Part shown: piece by piece, positions 10,664 to 24,100 of the stretch
How the letters are laid out: each line of letters starts with the position of its first letter
How positions within the stretch are numbered: the first letter of the stretch is position 1
NCBI GenBank assembly: GCA_964017045.1
Contig: OZ024811.1
Coordinates: 13,853,812 to 13,917,811 of the forward strand
Direction: 5' to 3'
Length of the DNA: 64,000 nucleotides
DNA from: Omphiscola glabra
Lineage: Eukaryota; Mollusca; Gastropoda; Lymnaeidae
Program-made: the position numbers and the translations under genes
The notes under the pieces: generated by a model
The model's input: the letters and a program-made list of their open reading frames with translations, nothing else
What the model was told of the DNA's origin: nothing
Database searches by the model: none

Positions 10664-13444
10664 AGCCTGGCTACTGACTCTAAGCCTGGTCCATGACTCT
10701 GAACCTTGTCCGTTACTCGAAACCTTGTCCCTGACTCAGAACCTGATCCCTTACACTAAGCCTGCTCTCCGACTCAAAACCTGGTCCCTTACTCTAAGCC
10801 TCATTCTCTGACTCAAAACATGGTCCTTTACTCTAAGCCTGCTCTCCGACTCAAACTTGGTCCTTTCACTAAGCCTGCTCTCCGACTCAAAACCTGGTCA
10901 CTTACTACAAACCTGCTCTCCGACTCAAAACTTGTTCCCTTACACTAAGCCTGCTCTCCGACTCTAAACCTGGTTCCTTACTCTAAACCTGCTCTCCGAC
11001 TCAAAACCTGGTACTTTACTCTAATCCTGATCTCCGACTCTAAACCTGATCCCTTACTCTAAACCGGCTCTCCGACTCTAAACCTGGTTCCTTACACTAA
11101 GCCTGCTCTCCGACCCTAAACCTTGTTCCTTACTCTAAACCTGCTCTCCGACTCAAAACCTGGTACTTTGCTCTAAGCCTGCACTCCGACTCTAAACCTG
11201 ATCCCTTACTCTAAACCTGCTCTCCGATTCTAAACCTGGTTCCTTACATAAAGCCTGCTCTCCGACTCTAAACCTGGTCCCTTACACTAAGCCTGCTCTC
11301 TGACACTAAACCTGGTCCCTTACACTAAGCCTGCTCTCCGATTCTAAACTTGGTCCCTTACACTAAGCCTGCTCTCCGACTCAAAACCTGGTCAATTACT
11401 ACAAACCTGCTCTCCGACTCAAAACTTGTATCCTTACACTAAGCCTGCTCTCCGACTCTAAACCTGGTTCCTTACTCTAAACCTGCTCTCCGACTCAAAA
11501 CCTTGTACTTTACTCTAAGCCCGCACTCCGACTCTAAACCTGATCCCTTACTCTAAACCGGCTCTCCGACTCTATACCTGGTTCCTTACTCTAAGCCTGC
11601 TCTCCGACTCTAAACCTGGTCACTTACACTAAGCCTGCTCTCCGACTCTAAACCTTGTCCCTTACACTAAGCCTGCTCTCCGACTCTAAACCTGGTTCCT
11701 TACTTCAAGCCTGCTTTCCGACTCTAAACCTGGTCCCTTACTCTAAGCCTGCTCTCCGACTCTAAACTTGATCCCTTACACTAAGCCTGCTCTCAGACTC
11801 AAACTTGGTCCCTTACACTAAGCCTGCTCTCCGACTCAAAACCTGGTCCCTTACTACAAACCTGCTCTCCGACTCAAAACATGGTCCTTTACTCTAAGCC
11901 TGCTCTCCGACTCAAAACCTGGTCCCTTACTACAAACCTGCTCTTCGACTCTAAACTTGGTCCCTTACTCTAAGCCTGCTCTCCGACTCAAGCTTGGTCC
12001 CTTAAACTAAGCATGCTCTCCGACTCAAAACCTGGTCCCTTACTACAAACCTGCTCTCCGACTCAAAACTTCGTCCCTTACACTAAACCTGCTCTCCGAC
12101 TCAAAACCTGATCCTTTACTCTAAGCCTGATCTCCGACTCTAAACCTGATCCCTTACTCTAAACCTGCTCTCCGACTCTAAACCTGGTTCCTTACTCTAA
12201 GCCTGCTCTCCGACTCTAAACCTGGTCCATTACACTAAGTCTGCTCTCCGACTCTAAACCTGGTCCCTTACACTAAGCCTGCTTTCCGACTCTAAACCTG
12301 GTCCCTTACACTAAGCCTGCTCTCCAACTCTAAACCTGGTTCCTTACTCTAAACCTGCTCTCCGACTCAAAACCTGGTCCTTTACTCTAAGCCTGCACTC
12401 CGACTCTAAACCTGATCCCTTACTCTAAGCCTGCTTTCCGACTCTAAACCTGGTCCCATACTCTAAGCCTGCTCTCCGACTCTAAACTTGGTCCCTTACA
12501 CTAAGCCTGCTCTCAGACTTAAACGTGGTCCTTTACTCTAAGCCTGCTCTCCGACTGAAAACCTGGTCCCTTACTCTAAGCCTGCACTCCGACTCTAAAC
12601 CTGGTTCCTTACTCTAAGCCTGCTTTCCGACTCTAAACCTCGTCCCTTACACTAAGCCTGCTCTCCGACTCTAAACCTGGTTCCTTACTCTAAACCTGCT
12701 CTCCGATTCTAAACCTGGTTCCTTACTCTAACCCTGCTCTCCGACTCAAAACCTGGTCCCTTACACTAAGCCTGCACTCCTACTCTAAACCTGGTCCCTT
12801 ACACTAAGCCTGCTCTCCGACTCTAAACCTGGTCCCTTACTACAAACCTGCTCTCCTACTCAAAACTTGGTCCCTTACACTAAGCCTGCTCTCCGACTCT
12901 AAACCTGGTTCCTTACTCTAAACCTGCTCTCCGACTCAAAACCTGGTCCTTTACGCTAATCCTGCACTCCGACTATAAACCTTATCCTTTACTCTAAACC
13001 TGCTCTCCGACTCTAAACCTGGTTCCTTACTCTAAGCCTGCTTTCCGACTCTAAACCTGGTCCCTTACACTAAGCCGGCTCTCCGATTCTAAACCTGGTT
13101 CCTTACTCTAAACCTGCTCTCCGACTCAAAACCTGGTCCTTTACTCTAAGCCTGCACTACGACTCTAAACCTGATCCCTTACTCTAAACCTGTTCTCCGA
13201 CTCTAAACCTTATCCCTTATACTAAGCCTGCTTTCCGACTCTAAACGTGGTCCCTTACACTAAGCCTGCTTTCCGACTCTAAACCTGGTCCCTTACTACA
13301 AACCTGCTCTCCGACTCTAAACTTGGTCCCTTGCACTAAGCCTGCTCTCCGACTCAAAACCTGGTCCCTTACTCTAAACCTGCTCTCCGACCCTAAACCT
13401 GATCCCTTACTCCAAACCTGCTCCCCGACTCTAAACCTGGTCCT
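10664..13444. repeat. 38-bp minisatellite, about 73 copies (2.8 kb)
   Basis: Tandem units of about 38 bp. Each consists of two related 19-mers, ACTCTAAACCTGGTCCCTT and ACTCTAAGCCTGCTCTCCG, so the present unit is a dimer of an older 19-bp repeat. Substitution variants (TGGTTCC, TGATCCC, CTACAAACC) recur in runs, suggesting higher-order duplication. If the minus gene continues beyond exon 16, this array lies in its next intron. Confidence 0.95.
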
Positions 13445-13499
13445 TAACTGAAAACTGCATGGAAACAAATTAATTTTGATTCTAAAAAAAATATAAGTA

Positions 13500-14056
13500 C
13501 ACCTATATCTCGCTATACGGCCGCTCTTTATACGGCATTTCGCTTTACGGCCAACTTTAAATTATGGCACTTTTTCGGTTTACGGCCCACGATGTTTCAT
13601 TATACGGCCAATAGATATCCTCTCTTTAGTTTCAGCTTCTCCCCTTAGGCAGCTCTGCTTTAGTAATCTGCCTTATTTCCTGTGCTATCCCACCTTATTC
13701 ATATCCCGTGACTCAGTAAGTTGACGTGTTTGTTTCTGTCTTGTTTGTTTGGATTAATTGGTGAATTTTATTTTATGTATAAATATGTGCATATGATTTC
13801 TTTTGTTTTTTAATTTATATAGTTATTTTTAAAATTTCTGTTTACTATTACAATGTTTTGTACTTTTATTTTTATAGGAAATGAAAGGAATTAAATGATT
13901 TATGAACTAACGACTGTATTATTTTATACAAAAATTGGAACAGATCAAATTAAATTTGTACAGGTTTATATCAAAACTATTTATTCATTATACGGCTTTT
14001 CGCTTTACGGCCAACTTTTCCGGAACGTATCTAGGCCGTAAAGCGAGGTATGGGCG
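13500..14056. mobile_element. pogo/Tigger-like non-autonomous DNA element
   Basis: A 557-bp element flanked by TA on both sides (13498-13499 and 14057-14058). The ends are CACCTATATCTCGCTATACG and the complement of CGCCCATACCTCGCTTTACG. Repeated TTTACGGCC/TATACGGCC blocks occur just inside both ends. The ACCTCGCTTTA-type end and TA target are typical of the pogo/Tigger branch of Tc1-mariner. No transposase frame is present. Confidence 0.65.
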
Positions 14057-14527
14057 TAATCACAATCAAAATGTTTGAATGTTCCAACCATGTTTGCCTC
14101 AATTTGCATGGCGGCTCTGAGTAGGAAGGAATGCAATGAGTCTTAATCTTTTGCGGACTTTTCCATTTTTCCGGGTTAACGATTTCAATTATGCTTTCAG
14201 GGTGTCTTTAAAAAGCGTTTATTCCCCCCCCCCCCCCCCCAAATCTGTACATACTGTGCCATACTTGAGTTGGCAAAATTACTGAGTGTGTGGACCATGC
14301 ATTTATTTGAACAGTAAAACTTAATTTTGTGCTGAAAAATCGCATGTGTGCGAAATGTAAAAATCTAAAAATTTACTCAACTCCACATCTACTTATCTAA
14401 ACCCGTCAAGTGGTAGACCAGACTGTCTTAATCTGTACGTTGTCAACGTAAGGTAGACAAATTACAGAAAAGGAAAAAAAACAAAACAAATTGGCTTGAA
14501 TGGTCGATTAGAATTTCAGACACAAAC

Positions 14528-17500
14528 TCAAAATTTCGGACCTGGGCAAGCTCCATCGATCTTGTTCTCGCATTCGTCGCCGCACTTCTGATGACAGTCG
14601 CCTTGGCACCGGAAACCGAATCGAAAAGCGTCGCATTCTAGGTGGGAATATAAAAGAGGCAAAAACGCATGATTCAAAGGAACAACACATAAATCAGAGG
14701 AGGCACAAATGATGCAGGGGAACAACGCAAGAATCAGAGAGGCAACACATGATGCAGAGGAACAACGCAGGATTCAGAGAAGCTACACATGATGCAGAGG
14801 AAAAACACAAGATTCAGAGGAACAACACAAAATTCAGAGGAACAACACAAGATTCAGAGGAACAACACAAGATTCAGAGGAACAACACAAGATTCAGAGG
14901 AACAACACAAGATTCAGAGGAACAACGCATGATGCAAAAAAACAACACAAGATTCAGAGGAACAACACATGATGCAGAGGAACAACACAAGATTCAGAGA
15001 AACAACACAAGATTCAGAGGAACAACGCATGATGCAGAGGAGCCACACATGTTTCAGGGGGAACAACACAAGATTCAGAGGAACAACACAAGATTTAGAG
15101 GAACAACACAATATTCAGAAGAACAACGCATGATGCAGAGGAACAACACAAGATTCAGAGGAACAACACAAGATTCAGAGGAACAACACATGATGCAAAG
15201 GAACAACACAAGATTCAGAGGAACAACACAAGATTCAGAGGAACCACGCATGATGCAGAGGAGCCACACATGTTTCAGGGGGAACAACACAAGATTCAGA
15301 GGAACAACACAAGATTCAGAGGAACAACACAAGATTCAGAGGAACAATACATGATACAGAGGAACAACACATGATGCAGATGAGCCACACATGATTCAGG
15401 GCGAACAACACAAGATACAGAGGAACAACACAAGCATCAGAGGAACAACACAAGCTTCAGAGAAACAACACATGATACAGAGGAAAAACACATGATACAG
15501 TGGAACAACACAAGATTCAAAGGAACAACACAGGATTCAGAGGAACAATACAATATTCAGAGGAACAGCGCATGATTCAGAGGAACAACGCATGATTCAG
15601 AGGAACAAGACAAGATTCAGAGGAACAACACAAGATTCAGAGGAACCACGCACGATTCAGAGGAACAAGAACTCATGATTCAAGTTTACAGACGTAAACA
15701 AAATGTCCTTTAAAGAAAAAAGAAGACAGCAGCTTAAAAAAAAAAAACTTTAAGAGAAAAATCACCTGACGTGTTGCCTTGCATTGTCTTAGTACACAAA
15801 CCTTTTAGGCCATAAAGTGTAGCAGATGGACGGATGATACAAACTCTTATCAATGACAAAGGATTGGGCGTATTTAACTTCTAGCTGCATGATAAAGGTC
15901 CAGTCACAGATACGAATATATGAATATATGGGAGATAAGAAGCGTGGGAGTTATTATTTTATATAATATACAGAGTATTAGGACTTGATAAAAACTGGCT
16001 AATCAGAATGAGACCAAGGAGCGAAACAAGATGGAAGGCGTTGAATAAAATCGGTGTCGATTCGTGTAGTTTGTTTGGAGAAGATTGAACTGCCTGTAGT
16101 GTGTTGATACATTATTAAGTTTGAGAGATGAAGAGGATTATCCAGAGGCTAGTAGCTGAATCATTGAGATTAATATGATATTATTTCCAAGTGTGTTCGG
16201 ATTTTCATGAGATGTATTTCATGTTGTGATTATAATAAAGTATTAATCACTATTTTGACCACTTCGCCTCTGCTATAATTTATAAAGAGATTGTGCAGGA
16301 AAATAATGACCCTTTAGCGGAGAATAATGACCATTTAGCTCGAGAATAAAACCCTTTAGCTGGAAAGTAATGACCCTTTTACTGAAGAATAATGACCCTT
16401 TAGGTGGAGAATAATGACCATTTAGGTGGAGAAAAATAAACCTTTGGCAAGGGAATAATGACCCTTTAACTTGAGAATATAGACCTTTGCCTAGAGAATA
16501 ATGACTCTTTGGCAAGAGAATAATAACCCTTTAGCTGGAGAATAATGAAATTTGGCTATAGAAAAAATGACCCCTTAGCTGGAGAATAATGACAACTTCA
16601 CTTGAAAAGTTGGACCTTTGGCCCGTGAATAAGGGACCCATCATTTAAGAGCAAGACAGTGCCAAGCTGTATCTTCCACATATAATGTTCCCTTGGTCTA
16701 TCCAGATCAAGGAGAGAGGTGAATGGCTGTCTTGACAGCCAGCCACATACCCCTAAAATAACATTTCTAGGTCTCGTCATTTAGTCCCTTCGAAGTTTAG
16801 ACCATCGTCACATTGTAACGGACGGATGCCAGATTAGTGTGTACAATTATTAAATAATTAAAAAAAAAAAGGTTTTATTTCTACTGTCCCGTTTTACCTT
16901 TGGAACAAGACTCGTTGGGGAACTGGTATCCGTGCTTACACTCTTCGCAGACGCCATCAAATTTGTCGCAGTCCCTCGTGCATTGAATACATGACTTTGT
17001 GCAGTTTTTTCCCCACTTTCCCAAGGGACATTCTGAAAAAGTGTATTTAAAAAAATCCCCTTTGAAAGATTTAATAAAAAAAAAAAATAAAAAAAAATAG
17101 TATTTTATAACAAATGAAGACATTAAGGACCTTATATATCGAGATGGGATCATACCGGAATTCGGATCCAGGGGGATCAGAATCCCACAGGGAAACGGTA
17201 TACTAACGGGAACGGGATACCGACGGAATCGAGAGCCCACCGGGATCGGAATAATTATAAGGCTCTAGACTGTTGAAGTTCCTTCGTTCCGAATGCTATC
17301 CCTGCATATTGCCGGGTATATCCGCTAGTATATATATATATATATATATATATATGTTTGTGCTATCAGGCGAAGCAGCAGACCAAACGTCAGCTTCACA
17401 AGTTACGTTGAAATGTAAGTGAACTGTACGAGGGCTGATGTCAAAAAGAACGGAAAGTGCTGGTAAAAACTAGGGTATATAGAGATATCAAGAGAACGGA

Positions 17501-20500
17501 AGGTTTTGAGAGAAACTGCAATCGGCGTTTACTCCACTGCGAGTGAAATAGGCAGAGAAGACGAAAAATAAGAAAGTGCGACTCCCAGGAAAAAAACAAC
17601 AACAGGCAACAACTGGTTAGGTATTGGTCGGATTAAAAAACGACATTGAAATTGTACATTAGGAAATGGCGTCAGTGAGCCGTCGAGCTAGCACCAAGTT
17701 CTTTACGCCATCCCAAAAGCAGCCCCTCCCCTAAGCCCGAGTATCGAGCCGCGAAGCTGCACGTTGGAGATCTCTCTTCGCCAGAGCAGCTTCCGCTAGA
17801 ACTCAATCTAACAGGTACCAAAGAAAATTAGGTCGGGTGGTGACGCTGCTCTCACGGCGTCGGCAGACGACTTTCCCCACTGGTCGGGATTACTCGGGAT
17901 GGTATATTTACGTCCTAAAATATTTCCCCTTTTTTCTACAATGGTTTTCTACCTCGCAACTAGTTTACGAAGCAGCTGGGAACATACGATTGCCTAGGAA
18001 CAGCGTCCTCAACTGCTGTGTAAATGGTATCATCGACAGTGAGTTTGCCACTACACACCTCATTCCTCATATCCATTCACGCAGTATCCTGTTTCTGCTT
18101 GTTTAAAATTCCAACTACAGATTTCCCACAGAGGGTAGGTGCTACCATCTTCGGCAGATACCAACTTATTAAACGTTTTCAATGGCAGAGTTTACCCGCT
18201 TGGCACTTGACCGCAGACTTTTCGATGCAGTTTAAAGTAAGTTGGACTATGATATGTTAAAGCATCACTAAACCTGGATAACACGTTTAACTGGGTCGCA
18301 TTCTTTTATAGATGTATGGGTGTATAGATGGATGGATATATACGTGTGTGGGGGTATGAATGGATGGATGTATACGTGTGTGGGGGTATGAATGGATGGA
18401 TGTATACGTGTGTGGGTATGAATGGATGGATGTATACGTGAGTGGTGGTATGAATGGATGGATGTATACGTGTGTTGGGGTATGAATGGATGGATGTAAA
18501 GGTAATGGGTGTATAGATAGATAGATGGATGGATGCATACATGTATTGGTGTATAGTTGGAATGATGTATATATTTGGTGGATTTATAGATGGATTGATG
18601 TATTGGTATATGGGTTTATAGATGGATGGATGTATAAATGTATGGATGTATTGATTGATGGATGTATAGAATTGGTGGATGTATAGATGTAGGGATGTAA
18701 AGATGTATGGCTGTATATATGTATGGATGCATTGATTTATGGATATATAGATTTATGGATGAATAGAAATAGGAATGTTCAGATATATAGATGCATATGT
18801 GTACGGATGAATACGTCTATGGGTGCATCGATGTACGAATGGACAGGTGCCTTCATATACGATTTTTCGGATTTATGTTTTCCGTATGGCTTTGTCAGTG
18901 TCATACAACATAATGCCCGCATAAGTATTAACGTAATTAGAAACCTAATGCATACTCACGAAGTGGACACACGTCGTCGACGTAACAGTCACTGAACTTC
19001 AGCTCTCTACTAAGCCCAACACATTCCGTCCCATAATTGCTCTGGGACGGTTGGTCACAACGTCTAAAACAAATAAAAATATAACTTGCTCCTTTAAACT
19101 AGGGACATACTTTTGTATTATTTTAAAATTTTAATTTCATTTTAACATCAGGTTAGCGATTATCCATATGTATAGGGTGAAGTCTGAAAGAAACAAAAAA
19201 ACTTGTAAAAACAAAAATTAAAGATATGGATAGAAATACATAGCTATGTGAACGACGAATTTAGAGTTGAGGATTGCAATCAGAAGCAGTCTGATTTTCG
19301 AACAATGCGATATTTAAAGATCGATACTGTATCTAATCTTGCCTTGGATATTCGGATCGTCAAATAAAGCGAACATAGCGAAATTTCATTGTGTCAAATA
19401 TTTCACCTAGTTTAATCGTTAATTAAAAAAAAATAAATAAACAACCAAAAAGTATTTTCTTTTAAAATTGTTATATTTCTCATACAGCGAATCCGTTCAC
19501 GATTTCCATTTTATCTAAGTCCCAGATGTACACACCGTTCCGACGGATTTAGACTTTTAGATTTAGACTTTTAGATTTAGACTTCAGATTTAGACTTACC
19601 GCGTCCTCTCGATCTTGTGATTCGAACAGTCGCGTGTGCACGCCCACTCGGTCCACGAGCTCCAGTTGCCGTTCCCTGGTGTGAAAGAGTTTTTGCTTTG
19701 GTGTAACAAACAAACAGAAATGTAACCCCAAAGTCAAACTCATTAGCGAACACGAAGTCCCTTTGTCTGTCTGGAACAAAACGCTACGGGATACAATCTT
19801 TGTATTAGCTTTGTGTATCCATAATACGAAATTGCGTCCCCTTTAAAAGGCATGTTGAACACTTTCAAAATACCGGGATCAATTTAACGGTTCACAAGAT
19901 TTGTTATAGCTTTTGCATTTCGAGATTTTGACATTGTGTCCCTATTTAAAGTTTGCAACGTTCATTTTCTATAAGATCTTTACATTTGGGCAGTACGATG
20001 ACCTCCTGGTGTCTGTAAAAAAGCGCAAACTTTAGTGGTATGGCCACTTGACCAGAAAACAAGGGCTCGCCAAAGAAATCTTGCAGGGCACAACTAGAGG
20101 AGAGAGAAGAAGAGCAAGACAGAGAAAAATATGGGAAGATAACATCAAAGAGTGTACGGGATTAAAACTAGGTGATGTTATGCGCAACGCCGAAGACCGA
20201 GAGGAATGCACAAGGATAGTTTCCATGTCAATCATCTGTGGCGCCCCAATGGTCAAAGACTAAGGGACAAGATGATGAGGATGATGATGATGATAATCTT
20301 TTGCAGACGTCATGTTACTTTGACTGGTGATGATCGTTTCATCGGTTCATTACTTAAATTATTTACCCCATCAAGAAAAAAGATACAGGAACAGAAACTG
20401 GTAATTGGGTATCAACAAGTGTCGGCAAGTATGATGTTGGAGTATTTCAAGACTCTAGTTCTGTCTTGGTCAACTTATGCTAACTTGCTGGTCTCTTAGA

Positions 20501-20945
20501 AACTAGGCGGAAAGTTGGCGCAAACATGGACTTCAAATTTAGTGCCTACTGCCACTCACTCCCCAATTCCGACCCACCCATACCCTTTACCCACTCACCC
20601 AAACCTAATCTCTTACTGTGACTCACCCAATCCCCCAACCTTTACCCCCTACAAAACTACCTTTACACACCAAACCCCACACACAAAAATTCCCCTTATC
20701 CAAACAACCAAAACGGAGAGTACAACAATGACTTACTTCTGTCAGGCCTTGACAAATCCTCATCTACTAAACCATCTCTGTCATCATCTGTTGCCAAAAG
20801 GGGGGGGGGGTGTTCAAGACAAAGAGACAATGTTAATATTGACTACCCCATTAGTAAAGCCAGTGACGGGGACCAAGGAAAGGATGGTCCTCTATTGCGT
20901 TACAAAAGTGTGACCTTACCAAGAATTAAAAAAGGACTACTACTA

Positions 20946-21003
<58 letters not shown>

Positions 21004-21140
21004 CTAATATACACACAAATAAAGCAACCAATCCACACATGAATACACCAGCCATGTACCTGCTAATCTACACAGACATTTACCAGCCACTCTACACATA
21101 CATTACCAGTCAAACTACACACAAATGCACGATTCATCGT

Positions 21141-21175
<35 letters not shown>

Positions 21176-24100
21176 ATTGAAACGTACAATTTTTAACAAC
21201 TCTGACTATGTGATTGTGGAATAACGACTACGTCATCAGAAGTTGTATGAATATTATCCCCACTTGCCTTCTTCGTTGAATTTCTCCTCATCAATGTGGC
21301 CGTCACAATCATTGTCTAAAATGTCTCCGACTGAGCCCGAAGAGGGAAAACACTCCTGGAAGATGAGCAATTGAAGGAAAGGGAAGGTTTACGTCCCGGT
21401 AGAATGCTGATAAATAAAGCAGACTTAGTTGACTTTATAAAGAAGTTGATCTCTGAATATATATATAATTTTCGGGGTCTAGACAAACAAATTGACAAAG
21501 ACCTAAAACAAAATATATGGGATTATATAAATATATAGGACTTGTGGTTGCAATGCAAACAAAGAATGCACATCTACACAACAAGCTAAGAATGTTTTGT
21601 CTCTGTCTTTAACTATTTCAGCAAACGAAGGCTGATTGGGGGGGGGGGGGGGCAGAAACGTTAAATTTTCTGTTCTGGTACCTCTTTAGGTTTGCTTCTA
21701 CCCTTTAAATATTTCTTATTAGAATATACACGTCATAGTTTGAGAGAGTTTGTGGGAGGGGTTCGGGGGAGGGGTTCGGGGGAGGGGGTCGGGGTCGGGC
21801 GGGGGGAGGGGGTCGGGGGATCAGAAGGCACTTTGTTTTTGACAGTACGAATTTTTTTTAAATATCTTTTAACCGTCTTCAACGAGAGAAGTATTTCCTC
21901 GCTGGGTGGACATTTATTTAAAAGATGTTTCTCCACTTTCGTTGTTAATAAATACATTAAAAACAACAAACAATATCAACTGTTATGAAGGATGACGTGT
22001 TTTGATACACGCTTAGCCCGCATTCCACGTGCATGACCTCTTTTCAGTCGAAGCCGTTTTGGGGGTGGCTAGAAAAATATCACTTTGTTGACATTTTAGC
22101 TTACTATCGTCCGTTTCAGTCGAACGTTGTAGAATGATCTCGAGAATGCTGGAAGCATTGAGACTGCGTATTATTTTCTAGAATGATCATTTGAAGTAGA
22201 CTATAAAAGGTTGAACGACTGAACGAGCGGGGAGAGATTTTCCTTTCCTTTATCACGAGATGTGCTGTGTGTCATTATTTAATATTAGACAGTGCTTTGC
22301 TATGTGTAGTTTTTCTTCCATTGTACCACTGACTTGTGTTCATTTGTATTTTCACATACAGTACCGGTACCAGTCATACTGTAAGGTAATAATTTTAATA
22401 ATATTCTTTTACTTTTGTAATTCATTAAATTCACACATTAAATCTTATTAATTGTAATTAGCCCTGACTTTGTGTATCGTTCTATTTGTTATTGTTTTTA
22501 AATTTTGGTATAGTCCTTTATTATGGACTGTTGTGAAACGAGCCGATAGATTAGAATAAAGGATTAAATTCTCCAGTCCGTAATAACAAAAAAATAAGGT
22601 ATGTTACCCCGGTTTTCTTAACTGAGCCAAATGATTTGGCTGTTTTTAAATAATTTTTTTCATTGTGTTAATTTTATTGGCGATAACTTGTCCCTTTTAA
22701 TTGACAAAGTTTGTCCGGAGCGGAGCTGGAGCGGAAATCGGCCAAAAATGTTTGCTTTAAATCCCTGAGTATTTGGATTTGCCATGTTTAATTTAATCGT
22801 TTGGCCAGTTTAACTCATAACCTACCGTGGGAATTAGATGAACCATTTTTGCCAGCTTAACACCTTACCTGCCGGGTTAACCTTGTCGCCACTTAAACCC
22901 CCACCACCTACCTACCCTGTTAATCGGGTTGGCCATGGACCCGGCTGATTCGAAATAGCCGAACCTATCCTCAGACAACCCGTACACATAGCAACCAAAG
23001 TATACAGCTTCTGCTCCGTAGATGTTGTGTATTCCCGGATCAACATTTAAAGTCCCCACACGCCAGTTCGTTTTGCCAGGAACTGTGTGCCATCTCGTTC
23101 GACTGTTAAAACGAAATTTTTGTTTGTTTGTTGAACAGAAATTCATGAAACCAAAAAAAATGGATTATAAAAAAAAAAAAAAAAAAAAAAAAAGAATGTC
23201 GTAATTAGTATTGTCTAATAATTCAAATAAAATTCATCTAGTAAAGAAAACGAAATTCACAAATATTTTGAATGAGATAAAATATGAGGCAATCGTAATT
23301 TAAAAATAAAAAATACAGGAAGGAGGAAAATAAAGTTTAAATTTGGTAGAGAAAGACAACTTAAATAAAACGATGGGCATTGTATTATTAGTCTAGCGTA
23401 GTCCATTTTTTTTTTGGAACAGCCATTGATTTCAAACGTTAAGAACGCTGTTGTCTTAGCTTTGGTGGGCTGTTCAGTTTATTATATAACTCATGAATGC
23501 TCACTTCGCAACAAACGGCCTTCTCAGTACTCTGATTAAGGATTTCAACATATTTATTTTTCAAGTAGTTGGGGGGGGGGGGGGGGGTGGATGACGCACT
23601 CGCTCAGACTCGCAACTTCGTGGTTGTGAGTCGGATTAATTTTTTTTTTTTTTTATAACTTTTTTTGTTAATTCTTTACAGAAGATGTGAAATGTTAAGT
23701 AGATCAATCTATGCCAGGAATAGTCGAGTTCTTGCAAAATCACACACACATATACACAAAGTCACAGCCAGATACACAAATTTGTAAATATTTTTTTTCA
23801 AATTGAGGATCTGTTTCTTTATATAGGTCTATTTCACAACAGTTGATTAGAGACAGTTAACAGCTTCAAATACCTCGGAGCAATAGTATCGGAACAAGGC
23901 TCCAGGCCCGAATTAATGGCCAGGATTGCGCAGACCACGACAGCACTAAAGAGGCTCAAGAAAATATGGAACGACAAAAATATAGCCCCCAGCACCAAAA
24001 TCAGGCTGATGCGCTCATTAATCCTCTCCATTTTCTTATATACCTGTGAGTCCTGGACATTAACAGCAGAACTTGAAAGGAAAATAAAGGCGATGGAGAT

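Noticed and set aside
14749..15354. 201-codon open frame on the plus strand
   Set aside because: It is a 20-bp minisatellite read through. Repetitive peptides in several frames on both strands show it is not a selected coding sequence.
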